Source: Anaerococcus sp. mt242
Lineage (GTDB): Bacteria; Bacillota; Clostridia; Tissierellales; Peptoniphilaceae
DNA: 41,620 nt
NCBI RefSeq assembly: GCF_016798225.1
Contig: NZ_JAEUYX010000013.1
Coordinates: 1-41,620 of the forward strand
Reading direction: 5' to 3'
Shown here in pieces: positions 33,233 through 41,620 of the stretch. The first letter of the stretch is position 1; each line of letters starts with the position of its first letter. The notes under the pieces are model-generated. The model had not been told where the DNA came from. It saw nothing but the letters and a program-made list of their open reading frames with translations, and ran no database searches. The position numbers and the translations under genes are program-made.

Positions 33233-34390
33233 ATGGCGAGTGTAAAATTAGAAAACATATATAAAAAATATGAAGGCAATGAAAACTATTCTGTCAGGGA
33301 TGTATCTCTATACATCCCTGATGGAGCTTTTGCTGTTTTTGTAGGTCCATCAGGATGTGGAAAGTCTACTACTCTAAGAATGATAGCAGGGCTTGAAGAT
33401 ATCACAGATGGAAATATTTATATAGGAGATAGATTAGTAAATAATGTAGCTCCTGGAGATAGAAAAGTTGCTATGGTTTTTCAAAACTATGCACTTTATC
33501 CAACTATGACCGTTCGTGAAAATATCGAATTTGGACTTATAAATAATAAAGTACCAAAAGAAGAAAGAGAAAGACTTATCAGAGAAATTAGTCAAATAGT
33601 TTCACTAGATGAATATATGGATAGACGCCCATCTAACCTATCTGGTGGTCAAAGACAAAGAGTAGCCCTAGCACGTGCTATGGTAAAGAAACCAGATATA
33701 TTCATTTTGGATGAGCCACTTTCAAACCTTGATGCTAAGCTTAGAGTACAAATGAGAACTGAGCTTAAGAAAATTCACGAAAGATTAGGAACAACATTTA
33801 TTTACGTAACCCATGATCAAGTTGAAGCTATGAGTATGGGAACACAAATTATTGTTATGAATGGTGGAGAGGTTATGCAAGATACTACTCCAGAAGAAGT
33901 TTATAAAAATCCATCAAACATTTTCACAGCTAAATTTATAGGATCACCTCCTATGAACATCATAACTTTAGATGAGCAAGCAAAAAAATATTATGAAACT
34001 AGTGATGAAAAAATAAAATTTGTTGGTTTTAGACCAGAAGACTCCCACATAGTAAATCATCCTAGTAGAGAAGATTCTCTATTTTTTATGGCAAATGTAT
34101 TAAACGTGGAGCCACTAGGTTCAGAAATCATATACACAGTAGAAAATAATCTAGGAACATTTCAAGTAAAATCATATGATAAAAATATAAATGATTCTAA
34201 AGAAATTGTTATTGAAGTGTATAAAGAAGATTTAAAATACTTTGATGAAGAAGGAAATTTATTGACTAATACAAGTAAAGAAGTTGATGATAATAAATCT
34301 TTCGTTACAAAAAGAGAAAGGGGAGAAGGCTTTGACAGTGTCAATCAACAAAAAGAAAGAGAAAACACAAAAACCTATATCCAAAAGTAA
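33233..34390 (+). CDS. ugpC: ABC importer ATPase, UgpC/MalK type
   Basis: Energising ATPase of the importer. The 385-aa protein has Walker A GPSGCGKST (38-46), signature LSGGQRQ (136-142), Walker B DIFILDEP (about 155-162) and the switch His in VTHDQ. The C-terminal TOBE-like regulatory domain (about 240-350) marks the MalK/UgpC class that serves carbohydrate and glycerophosphate importers. The last 20 or so codons overlap the start of ugpA. Confidence 0.92.
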   Translation: MASVKLENIYKKYEGNENYSVRDVSLYIPDGAFAVFVGPSGCGKSTTLRMIAGLEDITDGNIYIGDRLVNNVAPGDRKVAMVFQNYALYPTMTVRENIEFGLINNKVPKEERERLIREISQIVSLDEYMDRRPSNLSGGQRQRVALARAMVKKPDIFILDEPLSNLDAKLRVQMRTELKKIHERLGTTFIYVTHDQVEAMSMGTQIIVMNGGEVMQDTTPEEVYKNPSNIFTAKFIGSPPMNIITLDEQAKKYYETSDEKIKFVGFRPEDSHIVNHPSREDSLFFMANVLNVEPLGSEIIYTVENNLGTFQVKSYDKNINDSKEIVIEVYKEDLKYFDEEGNLLTNTSKEVDDNKSFVTKRERGEGFDSVNQQKERENTKTYIQK

Positions 34391-35252
34391 AACAAATGCT
34401 TCCCCTTATCTGATGGTAGCTCCATCAATGATAGTTTTTATCTTATTTTCTTTTATTCCAATTATATATATGATTTACTTATCATTTCATGATTGGAATT
34501 TTGTATCCCCTGATATGAATTTTGTAGGTTTAAAAAACTTTAAACAATTATTGGGAGATCCTAGGTTTATTCAAACAATGAGTAATACTCTTTTGTATAC
34601 TGTTTTGACAGTAGCAGGATTTGTAATTTTTGGATTACTAATTGCATTGGCCCTAAATAAAAGCACAAAAATCCACTCTTTTATGCAAAGTGTAATCTTT
34701 GCACCTTATATTATTTCCTTAGTTTCCATATCCATGCTTTGGTTATGGTTGATGGATTATGATTATGGATTATTTAACTTCTTATTAGGTAGGATTGGAA
34801 TTTCACCAGTGAGATTTTTGACTGATCCTAATGTAGTTATTTATTCATTAGCTGCAGTAAGTATTTGGAAGGGTGTTGGATACTATTCATTAATATTTCT
34901 TTCAGGGCTTCAAGCGATACCAAATGATATTTATGAAGCAGCAGCCTTAGATAATACACCTTGGTATAGAAAATTATTTAAAATTACACTTCCTATGTTA
35001 TCACCTACAATATTTTTTGTTGGTATAACTAGTATAATTGCAAGTTTTAAAGTATTTGAAACCATAGCTATAATGACTCAAGGTGGACCTATCAATGCGT
35101 CCAATACACTAGTTTATTATATTTATGAAACAGGTTTTAAGTTTTTTAATATGGGTTTATCATCTGCTGCTGGTGTAATTTTATTCGTAGTCATAGCTAT
35201 ACTGACATTCATTTATTTTAAATTGATGTCTAGTAAAGTTTACTATAATTAA
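34332..35252 (+). CDS. ugpA: ABC importer permease, UgpA type
   Basis: One of two membrane subunits. Six hydrophobic helices, with the permease EAA loop at YEAAALDNTPWYRKLFKITLPML. I place the start at TTG 34332, behind AGGGGAG (34319-34325), inside the last 59 bases of ugpC; an open frame from 34284 has no ribosome site. The overlap implies translational coupling to ugpC. The N-terminal tail is lysine-rich. Confidence 0.9.
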   Translation: MTVSINKKKEKTQKPISKSKTNASPYLMVAPSMIVFILFSFIPIIYMIYLSFHDWNFVSPDMNFVGLKNFKQLLGDPRFIQTMSNTLLYTVLTVAGFVIFGLLIALALNKSTKIHSFMQSVIFAPYIISLVSISMLWLWLMDYDYGLFNFLLGRIGISPVRFLTDPNVVIYSLAAVSIWKGVGYYSLIFLSGLQAIPNDIYEAAALDNTPWYRKLFKITLPMLSPTIFFVGITSIIASFKVFETIAIMTQGGPINASNTLVYYIYETGFKFFNMGLSSAAGVILFVVIAILTFIYFKLMSSKVYYN

Positions 35253-35261
35253 GGAGAATCC

Positions 35262-36089
35262 ATGCAAAAAGAAAGTATATTAAGAAAAATATTTAGATAT
35301 ATCCTATTAATATTAATTATAATTGTTTTTTTAGGACCTTTTTTATGGATGGTATTTACATCTTTTAAGCCACTAGCAGAGACACTAAGATTACCACCTA
35401 CATTATTTCCAGAAACATGGGTACCACAAAACTATGCTGATGCTTGGCAATCTGGACCATTTTTGCACTATACAAAAAACTCAATAATAGTTACATTATC
35501 TGTAGTGATTTTACAGCTTCTTACAATAATACCAGCAGCTTATGCATTTGCGAAAATGGATTTTACTGGTAGAAAAACTTTGTTTTCATCAATCTTAGTA
35601 ACTATGATGATTCCAGCTCAATTAATATTTTTGCCAGTATATTTAATGTTTTCAAAGGTTAACCTTATTAATACTTATTGGTCATTAATATTACCATGGG
35701 CTAGTTCAGCTTTTGGCATTTTCTTGCTTCGCCAAAGATTTATGCAAGTTCCAGATGAGATTATTGAAGCAGCAGTTTTGGATAATACACCTACTTGGAA
35801 AATAATTTATAAAATTATGCTGCCTCAAGCTAGGGGTACTGTAATTACAATAGCGCTATTTACTTTTATTTCTGAATGGAATGACTATTTCTGGCCATTG
35901 GTTATGACAAGCAACGATGATGTTAGAACTCTTCCTTTAGGAGTATCTATGCTTAAATCTACTCTTGATGGTATTCAATGGAATACAGTTATGGCAGGAA
36001 ATGTTATTTTGATACTACCAATAGTAATAATTTACCTAATTGCTCAAAAAGAAATTATAAAAGCTATGACTTATAGCGGAATAAAATAG
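35262..36089 (+). CDS. ugpE: ABC importer permease, UgpE type
   Basis: Second membrane subunit (275 aa). It has the typical start of the class, GPFLWMVFTSFKPLAE, six helices and the EAA loop EIIEAAVLDNTPTWKIIYKIMLPQA that couples to UgpC. AAGGAG precedes the start, 9 bases after ugpA. Followed 8 bases later by the ENPP-type gene in the same operon. Confidence 0.92.
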   Translation: MQKESILRKIFRYILLILIIIVFLGPFLWMVFTSFKPLAETLRLPPTLFPETWVPQNYADAWQSGPFLHYTKNSIIVTLSVVILQLLTIIPAAYAFAKMDFTGRKTLFSSILVTMMIPAQLIFLPVYLMFSKVNLINTYWSLILPWASSAFGIFLLRQRFMQVPDEIIEAAVLDNTPTWKIIYKIMLPQARGTVITIALFTFISEWNDYFWPLVMTSNDDVRTLPLGVSMLKSTLDGIQWNTVMAGNVILILPIVIIYLIAQKEIIKAMTYSGIK

Positions 36090-36097
36090 GAGATATT

Positions 36098-37363
36098 ATG
36101 AACAATACACCACTTATAGTAATTTCACTAGATGCTCTTGGAAACTGTGATGAGGAAGTTTACAAACAATTACCATTTTTAAAATCAATGATAGAAAAAG
36201 GTACTTGGATTAAAAAAGTTGAATCAGTATATCCAACTTTAACTTATCCTATACATTCTTCAGTTGTAACAGGAAGATATCCGATAGAACATGGAGTAGA
36301 TAATAATCTACTTGTGCAACCAGAGAAAAAAGCTATGGATTGGTATTGGGATCATTCTTATATTTCTGGCGATACTATTTTAAACAATGCCCACAATAAA
36401 GGATTAAAAATTGCAGCTTTTTCTTGGCCAGTTTCTGCAAAAGCAGATATTGAGTTTAACGTCCCAGAAGTTTCTCCAAATCCAGAAGGAACATTTATTG
36501 ACCACTTAAAAGAAAATGGTAGTGGTGAATATATAGAAGAACTTCAGTCTGTCTTTGGTCCATTTGATAGTCATGATAGTCAAAAACAAAAAGATGAGTG
36601 GATGGCAAATGCTACAGCCTACACATTTGAAAAACACCAACCAGATATTACTTTTCTTCATCTAATAGATGTTGACCACCAAAAACACGTTTATGGTGCA
36701 AGTCATTTTGCAGTAAAAGATGCAATAAAAGAATTAGATGATAGACTTAGTCGTATGTTTGAGAAAATTTCAAAAGTTAAAAATCTTGATGAAATAAATA
36801 TAATGCTTCTAAGTGACCATTCTCAAATTGATACAGCTTATCCTATTAGACTAAACAAAATGCTAGCTGATATGGATTTAGTAAATGTAAATGAAGATGG
36901 AACTGTAAAAGAAGACTGGCAAGCATATTTCTTAACATGTGGAGGATCCACAGCTCTCTATACAAAAGAAGATAATCCTAAACTTGTAGAAGAAATCAAA
37001 GAAAAAATTGAAAGCCTTAACTTAGAAGGTATAGATCAAATATTTAGTACAGAAGAAATTCAAGAATTAAAATCAAGTGACTCAGCTAAGCTTTGGCTAG
37101 AGGCTAAAGAAGGTTATGTTTTTGATGCAGATGCTAGAGATTTCATTGAAAACAGAAATCAAGAACCAGGACCACGCGGAAACCATGGATTTTTGCCTAG
37201 TAAAGAAAAAAATCTAGCAATAGCAATATTTGCAGGTCCAGCTTTTAAAGAAAATAGCATCATAGAAGATGAAAAGATTGTAGATATCGCTCCTACAATA
37301 GATAAGATTTATGATTTAGATATGAAAGATATGAGCGGAAGTGTTATTGATTGTTTAAAATAA
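36098..37363 (+). CDS. ENPP-type phosphodiesterase (alkaline phosphatase superfamily)
   Basis: Metal-dependent type I phosphodiesterase/nucleotide pyrophosphatase family, 421 aa. It shows the first metal-binding Asp12 (ISLDALG), the nucleophile region SVYPTLTYPIHSSVVTGRYPIEHG (Thr47/Thr49), IDVDHQKH, LLSDHSQ and GNHGF, giving the remaining zinc ligands. No signal peptide is present, so it acts in the cytosol. Its place at the end of the ugp operon suggests that it cleaves imported glycerophosphodiesters, as ENPP6-like enzymes do. The precise substrate is inference. Confidence 0.88.
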   Translation: MNNTPLIVISLDALGNCDEEVYKQLPFLKSMIEKGTWIKKVESVYPTLTYPIHSSVVTGRYPIEHGVDNNLLVQPEKKAMDWYWDHSYISGDTILNNAHNKGLKIAAFSWPVSAKADIEFNVPEVSPNPEGTFIDHLKENGSGEYIEELQSVFGPFDSHDSQKQKDEWMANATAYTFEKHQPDITFLHLIDVDHQKHVYGASHFAVKDAIKELDDRLSRMFEKISKVKNLDEINIMLLSDHSQIDTAYPIRLNKMLADMDLVNVNEDGTVKEDWQAYFLTCGGSTALYTKEDNPKLVEEIKEKIESLNLEGIDQIFSTEEIQELKSSDSAKLWLEAKEGYVFDADARDFIENRNQEPGPRGNHGFLPSKEKNLAIAIFAGPAFKENSIIEDEKIVDIAPTIDKIYDLDMKDMSGSVIDCLK

Positions 37364-37383
37364 GATATATTATAGTTTTCATT

Positions 37384-37417
37384 AATCCACCCCATGATGT
37401 CAGGGGTGGATTTTTTT
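37384..37417 (+). terminator. terminator of the ugp operon
   Basis: AATCCACCCC (37384-37393) pairs with GGGGTGGATT (37403-37412), followed by a T run. Perfect 10-bp stem. Confidence 0.9.
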
Positions 37418-37506
37418 ACGAAAACTTTACAAATATTTTGCAAAATTTATACGTTAATTAGGTAAAATAATTTCTGCAGCAAAGATTCTAAGAAAGCAGG
37501 AGTATT

Positions 37507-38463
37507 ATGAAAATTTCACTTATAAATATTAATAAAAAGTTTTCAGATAGTTTTAGTATTAAGGATTTGAATTTGGTCATAGACCATAATTCTTTTACCA
37601 CTCTCTTAGGACCTTCTGGTTGCGGAAAAACTACCGTTTTAAGGATGATTTCTGGCCTTGAAATACCAGATAGTGGAGAAATATTATTTAATGATAAAGT
37701 TATTTTTTCAAGTGAGAAAAATATAAATATTCCTCCAGAAAAACGTGGTCTAGGTTTTGTTTTTCAAGACTTTTCCCTATGGCCTCATATGACAGTTTTT
37801 GAAAATGTTGCTTTTCCTCTAAGGGCTAAAAAAAATAATGCAGATATTGATCAAAAAGTTTTAAAGGCCCTCAAAACTGTGCATTTAGATGGCTATGAAA
37901 ATAGATTTCCAAGGGAGCTTTCTGGTGGTCAACAGCAAAGAGTTGCCTTTGCTCGCGCCATTAGCGACAATCCAGATTGTGTTTTATTTGATGAGCCTCT
38001 TTCTGCTCTTGATGCTATTTTAAGGGAACAAATGCGCCTTGAAATCACAAAAATTGTGAAAGATATGGGACAAACTGCAGTTTTTGTCACCCACGACCAA
38101 GAAGAAGCTATGTCTATGTCAGATGACATTATTATTATGAATAATGGCCACATCGAGCAAAAAGCAAGTCCTGAAGATATATATAAGTATCCAAAAACAG
38201 ATTTTGTGGCTCATTTCATTGGCAAATCTAATTGGCTGGACAAAAATCATATGATTCGCCCAGAAGATTTTACTGATAAGGAAATCCCAGGCTCAGACTT
38301 ATATAAAACAGAAGTTATTTCTTCACAATTTTTAGGAGATTCTTACATAATTTATCTGGATTATATGGGAAATAATTGGTCGTTTAATTCCAAAAACGGA
38401 AAAAAGGCAGGGGAGATTTTAAATCTTTATGCCGATAAGAAAAATATTATAGAATTTAACTAG
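37507..38463 (+). CDS. ABC importer ATPase, iron(III)/FbpC-like
   Basis: ATPase for the next two genes. The 318-aa protein has Walker A GPSGCGKTT (35-43), the signature LSGGQQQ, Walker B CVLFDEPLSALD and switch His in VTHDQEE. A short C-terminal regulatory tail (about 240-318) resembles the FbpC/PotA group. The ATG follows AGGAG. It starts a three-gene operon behind a terminator. Iron is the usual cargo of this group, but phosphonate and thiamine importers look alike. Confidence 0.88.
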   Translation: MKISLININKKFSDSFSIKDLNLVIDHNSFTTLLGPSGCGKTTVLRMISGLEIPDSGEILFNDKVIFSSEKNINIPPEKRGLGFVFQDFSLWPHMTVFENVAFPLRAKKNNADIDQKVLKALKTVHLDGYENRFPRELSGGQQQRVAFARAISDNPDCVLFDEPLSALDAILREQMRLEITKIVKDMGQTAVFVTHDQEEAMSMSDDIIIMNNGHIEQKASPEDIYKYPKTDFVAHFIGKSNWLDKNHMIRPEDFTDKEIPGSDLYKTEVISSQFLGDSYIIYLDYMGNNWSFNSKNGKKAGEILNLYADKKNIIEFN

Positions 38464-38471
38464 GAGAAATT

Positions 38472-39590
38472 ATGAAAAAAATTCTTAATGCCCTTATGGC
38501 ACTATCTATTGCAGCTGCGCTTTCAGCTTGTGGCAATGCAAACACAACAGAAGCACCAGCAGAAAATACTGCAGAACAAACACAAAGTGCAGAAGAAAAT
38601 AAGACTGAAACACCAGAAGTAAAAGAAGAAAAAACTGAAGAAGCTGCTCCAGCAGAAACTTCAAGCGAAGAAAACAAAGACCTTTCTGGATCAGTTACAG
38701 TTTATATGCCAAGCCCAAAAGGACTTAACGAAAAATACATTGCAGCTTTTGAAGAAGAAACAGGTGTAAAAGTTGATCTTTTTGAAGGAACAACTGGAGA
38801 AATTCTTGCTCGTCTAGAAGCAGAAAAAGACAATCCAGTAGCAGATGTTGTGGTTTTAGCATCTTGGTCTGATGGTCTTGCTATGAAAAAAGAAGGAAAT
38901 CTAGAAAGCTATGATGCAAAGGATGCTGACAAACTTTACGAAGATTTTATTGATAGCGATAAAGAATTATTTGGTACAAGTGCATCAGCAGTTGGAGTAA
39001 TCTATAACACAACTATTGTAGAAAACCTAGATGCTGATTGGGCAGATTTTGCAGATGAAAAATACAATGGCGACATAGCATTGCCAGATCCAGAAAAATC
39101 TGGTTCAGCAAAAGATTTCTTAGCAGGATACTTCTCACAAAACAAAGATGATTGGAAAACTTGGGAAGATATTGCAGCAAATGGACTAACAATTCCAGGA
39201 GCAAACAAAGCAGCCCTAGAAGCAGTAACAACTGGAGAAAAAGCAATTCTTCTTGCAGGTGTTGACTACAATGCATACAAATCAATTGCAGATGGCGAAC
39301 CACTAGCAATTTATTATCCAAAAAGCGGAACAGTTATCAACCCAAGACCAGCGATGATTTTAAAATCAGCTAAAAATATGGACAATGCAAAAGCTTTTGT
39401 TGACTTCTTAATCTCAGACAAAGCCCAAGAACTAGTAGCAGATGCATACCTACTTCCAGGCAGATCTGATATTACAACAGATAAGAGAACAAATGTAGCA
39501 GACATTCCACAATTTGAAAATCTAGATTGGGATTACATGCTAGAAAATGCTGATGAAATCTCAGCAAAAATGAATTCATTAGTAAAATAA
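38472..39590 (+). CDS. ABC importer binding lipoprotein, iron(III)/FbpA-like
   Basis: The 372-aa protein has a lipoprotein signal (ALSAC, Cys20) and an unusually long Glu/Thr/Ala-rich linker (about 22-70). The binding domain then follows: SVTVYMPSPKGLNEKYIAAFEEETGVKVDLF, ARLEAEKDNPVADVV, SAVGVIYN and LPDPEKSGSAKDF, a family 1 periplasmic-binding fold seen in FbpA and AfuA. An obvious tyrosine pair for ferric ion is hard to place by eye, so the cargo stays open. It lies 8 bases after the ATPase gene. Confidence 0.85.
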   Translation: MKKILNALMALSIAAALSACGNANTTEAPAENTAEQTQSAEENKTETPEVKEEKTEEAAPAETSSEENKDLSGSVTVYMPSPKGLNEKYIAAFEEETGVKVDLFEGTTGEILARLEAEKDNPVADVVVLASWSDGLAMKKEGNLESYDAKDADKLYEDFIDSDKELFGTSASAVGVIYNTTIVENLDADWADFADEKYNGDIALPDPEKSGSAKDFLAGYFSQNKDDWKTWEDIAANGLTIPGANKAALEAVTTGEKAILLAGVDYNAYKSIADGEPLAIYYPKSGTVINPRPAMILKSAKNMDNAKAFVDFLISDKAQELVADAYLLPGRSDITTDKRTNVADIPQFENLDWDYMLENADEISAKMNSLVK

Positions 39591-39592
39591 CA

Positions 39593-41260
39593 ATGAAAAA
39601 GACAAAAACTAGTAATTATCTAATCTTATTACTACTTTTGTTTTTTATAGTAACACCGATAGCAACGGTATTTTTAAGAGCGATCATCATAGATGGTCGC
39701 TTAAATTTTAGCCAAGCAGCTGAGTTGATTTTTACCAAAGATAATCTTCTTACTATAAAAAACTCCCTATTATTAGGAATATTAGTAGTAATATGTGCAA
39801 GTCTGATAGCAACACCCTTGGGATTTATATTTACAAAATCAAGACTAGCCAAGTACAAGTGGCTAGAAATTATTTTTATGATTCCTTTTATGACTCCACC
39901 ATATATCCTATCCATGGGTTGGATTCTATTTTGCCAAAAAAGAGGTCTTTTCCAACAACTTTTCCCAGCAACTGGCAATTTTAGCGAAAAATTCTTCTCG
40001 ATTTTTGGCTTGGTTATGGTAATGAGTTTGCATATTTTCCCTTTTATGACCAATATTATAAAAAACTCCATTGGCAATATATCGGCAAATATGGACGAAA
40101 GTGCCAAAATTTCTGGGGCGGGATTGGGATATAGGCTTAGAAAAATAATTTTCCCCCTCCTTACTGGTAACTATGCAATTGGCATGCTTTTAGTATTTAT
40201 CAAAACACTTTCAGAATATGGCACCCCGGCAACTATTGGTAGGAGAATCGGCTTTATAGTTTTTACAACAGATATTCACCGATATGCAACAGTAGCACCA
40301 ATTGATTTTGGAAAGGCTGCAAGTTTATCTTCTATACTTGTAATTATCTGTATGCTTATGCGCATGGTTCAAAATAGAGTTACGGAAAAAAATACTTATA
40401 ACCTAGTCGGACAAAAATCAGCCCGCACCAAGGAGATGAATCACCCAGTGATTTTTGATGTACTTGCAGTAATTTATCTTATAATCCTGATTGTATTTTC
40501 CATAGGCATCCCTTATTTTTCAATAATTGTCACATCTCTTATAAATTTAAGAGGCTATGGACTTAAGGCTGGCAATTTCACTGGTAAACATTATCTAGAT
40601 TTATTCCAAAATAGGTCAGCAGCAAAAAGAGCGCTTTTTACAAGCTTCGGATTAGGAGCTGCAACTGCCATTATTTGTGCAGTAATTGGGACATTTATAG
40701 TAGTAAGTCTTTATCGTCAAGGTAAATGGAAAAAATATTTAGAAAACATCGCCATTTTACCAGAAATGATTCCAAACATTGTATTTGTAATAGGTCTTAT
40801 GATTTTTTGGAACAAAATCTATAACGTCATTCCCCTTTATAATACAGTAGGATTTATGGTTTTAGTATATTCAGTGATGTTTTTACCATTTACTATCCAA
40901 TACGTATCATCATCTTTTTTACAAATGGGAGATAATCTCATCCAGGCCGCAAAAATAAGTGGTGCAAGCAAGGCTTACACATTTAGAAAAGTAATCTTGC
41001 CGCTGATTGCCCCAAGCATAAGTTCAGCAGCCATGATGACATTTATAATTTCATTTAGGGAGTTAGTAGCAAGCTCCATAATTAGTCCACCAAATGTCAT
41101 GACAGTATCAACCTTCATAACAAGCGAGTTTGAACAAGGCTCCGTATCCGTTGGTATGGCTATGGCAGTAGTATGTGTATTTATCACAACTGGGCTACTA
41201 ATAGTAGTAAATATTTTAAACAATAAAAGAAATAAAAAAATAATACTTGACACAAAATAA
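39593..41260 (+). CDS. ABC importer permease, FbpB-like, two fused membrane domains
   Basis: The 555-aa protein contains two permease domains in tandem, each with about six helices and its own EAA loop: ESAKISGAGLGYRLRKIIFPLL in the first half and QAAKISGASKAYTFRKVILPLI in the second. This fusion is typical of iron(III) and related importers (FbpB, SfuB). It begins 2 bases after the binding-protein gene. It is the last intact gene of the window. Confidence 0.92.
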   Translation: MKKTKTSNYLILLLLLFFIVTPIATVFLRAIIIDGRLNFSQAAELIFTKDNLLTIKNSLLLGILVVICASLIATPLGFIFTKSRLAKYKWLEIIFMIPFMTPPYILSMGWILFCQKRGLFQQLFPATGNFSEKFFSIFGLVMVMSLHIFPFMTNIIKNSIGNISANMDESAKISGAGLGYRLRKIIFPLLTGNYAIGMLLVFIKTLSEYGTPATIGRRIGFIVFTTDIHRYATVAPIDFGKAASLSSILVIICMLMRMVQNRVTEKNTYNLVGQKSARTKEMNHPVIFDVLAVIYLIILIVFSIGIPYFSIIVTSLINLRGYGLKAGNFTGKHYLDLFQNRSAAKRALFTSFGLGAATAIICAVIGTFIVVSLYRQGKWKKYLENIAILPEMIPNIVFVIGLMIFWNKIYNVIPLYNTVGFMVLVYSVMFLPFTIQYVSSSFLQMGDNLIQAAKISGASKAYTFRKVILPLIAPSISSAAMMTFIISFRELVASSIISPPNVMTVSTFITSEFEQGSVSVGMAMAVVCVFITTGLLIVVNILNNKRNKKIILDTK

Positions 41261-41312
41261 AATACCTAGTAAGATTAATAGCACCACTCAGAAAGTGTGT
41301 ATCAAAAAATAT

Positions 41313-41341
41313 TTGACAAAACTTTTTGAATGGTATATCAT
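41313..41341 (+). promoter_or_regulatory. strong promoter P1 at the right end
   Basis: TTGACA (41313-41318) and TATCAT (41336-41341) at 17 bases. It is followed by an 8-bp hairpin (GCTATAAA at 41359-41366 with TTTATAGC at 41372-41379) and a very A-rich stretch. Confidence 0.8.
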
Positions 41342-41408
41342 ATAAAAATGCCACACCTGCTATAAAAGTTGTTTATAGCAAAAATATTAAAAAAATTATC
41401 AAAAACAT

Positions 41409-41437
41409 TTGACAAAGATTTTTAATCGTGGTATTAT
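41409..41437 (+). promoter_or_regulatory. strong promoter P2 at the right end
   Basis: TTGACA (41409-41414) and TATTAT (41432-41437), spacing 17, with an A/T-rich UP-like block just upstream. The predicted leader begins with a hairpin TGTCGT/ACGACA and contains further stems at 41471-41490 and near 41542-41566. The gene it drives lies beyond the window. Two tandem strong promoters would suit an rRNA operon, but no rRNA sequence is seen. Confidence 0.8.
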
Positions 41438-41620
41438 ATATCTTGTCGTTAACACACGACAGATTGAACCAGATAAGTTAAACCTTATCTACAAATAAAT
41501 AATAATTAAACTTAATCAATTAATTTGAGTAACCAAAAAAGACTTTTTCATATTTTGAAAGAGTTACAATGATTCTTATCTATATAATATAGAAAAAGGA
41601 TAAATTTAAATCACGCATTG

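Noticed and set aside
34284-34331. A longer N-terminus for UgpA from ATG 34284.
   Set aside because: There is no ribosome site there, while AGGGGAG stands before TTG 34332.
1-41620. CRISPR arrays, tRNA or rRNA genes, prophage structural genes.
   Set aside because: I found no spaced direct repeats, no tRNA-like T-arm and acceptor pattern, and no phage proteins.

Overview
The window is AT-rich, low-GC Firmicutes DNA: AGGAGG-type ribosome sites, several TTG/GTG starts, T-rich intrinsic terminators, TPP, PerR-like and Fur-like control sites, and lipoproteins with Gram-positive lipoboxes. The gene set (Acr3 arsenic operon, AhpCF, ThiW/ThiM/ThiE salvage, PPK2, Ugp-type glycerophosphodiester import, many secreted or lipid-anchored proteins) fits an anaerobic host-associated coccus of the Anaerococcus/Peptoniphilus/Finegoldia group. 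The genus is inference; no 16S rRNA lies in the window.

Layout. (1) 0.2-8.2 kb: a defence island with a type I restriction-modification operon (hsdM-hsdS-hsdR, overlapping), a DUF4177 protein, a GIY-YIG/DUF4357 protein and an unrecognised Cys/His-rich protein. (2) 8.2-8.7 kb: non-coding, with two terminators and a gene relic. (3) 8.7-13.4 kb: arsenic resistance (arsR, arsD, arsA, arsC, acr3) under two dyad operators, then a second arsD-like gene without the metalloid-binding cysteines and with a Fur-like box. (4) 13.5-14.2 kb: a RelB/DinJ-YafQ-type toxin-antitoxin pair. (5) 14.2-16.4 kb: ahpC-ahpF on the minus strand behind a near-perfect PerR box. (6) 16.5-21.7 kb: a decay-prone stretch with a frameshifted TPR-like gene, PPK2, a frameshifted CAP-domain lipoprotein, a small membrane protein, a broken thiE copy and a broken secreted-protein gene beside a membrane protein. 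(7) 21.7-24.1 kb: a 151-bp IS6-like inverted-repeat element, then the minus-strand thiW-thiM-thiE operon with its promoter and TPP riboswitch, preceded by a predicted 87-nt small RNA gene. (8) 24.2-30.0 kb: glycerate kinase, rhomboid protease, a lipoprotein, PepF and, on the minus strand, a sodium-dependent NSS transporter. (9) 30.2-30.8 kb: a bacteriocin-like secreted peptide with a probable immunity protein. (10) 30.9-37.4 kb: glycerophosphodiester use (GDPD, ugpB-C-A-E, ENPP-type phosphodiesterase). (11) 37.5-41.3 kb: an iron-type ABC importer. (12) 41.3-41.6 kb: two strong tandem promoters reading out of the window.

How the parts work together. In the ars operon, ArsC reduces arsenate, ArsD passes arsenite to ArsA, and ArsA is expected to energise Acr3; ArsR senses the metalloid. 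ThiW imports thiazole, ThiM phosphorylates it and ThiE joins it to pyrimidine, with TPP feedback through the riboswitch. In the Ugp region host- or membrane-derived glycerophosphodiesters are imported and split.

The observations most worth checking are the Cys/His-rich defence-island protein, the cysteine-less ArsD paralogue with its Fur-like box, the frameshift on an exact A AAA AAG heptamer in the CAP lipoprotein, the small RNA gene upstream of the thi operon, the bacteriocin-like pair, and a leader with three mutually exclusive arms before a tiny membrane protein.
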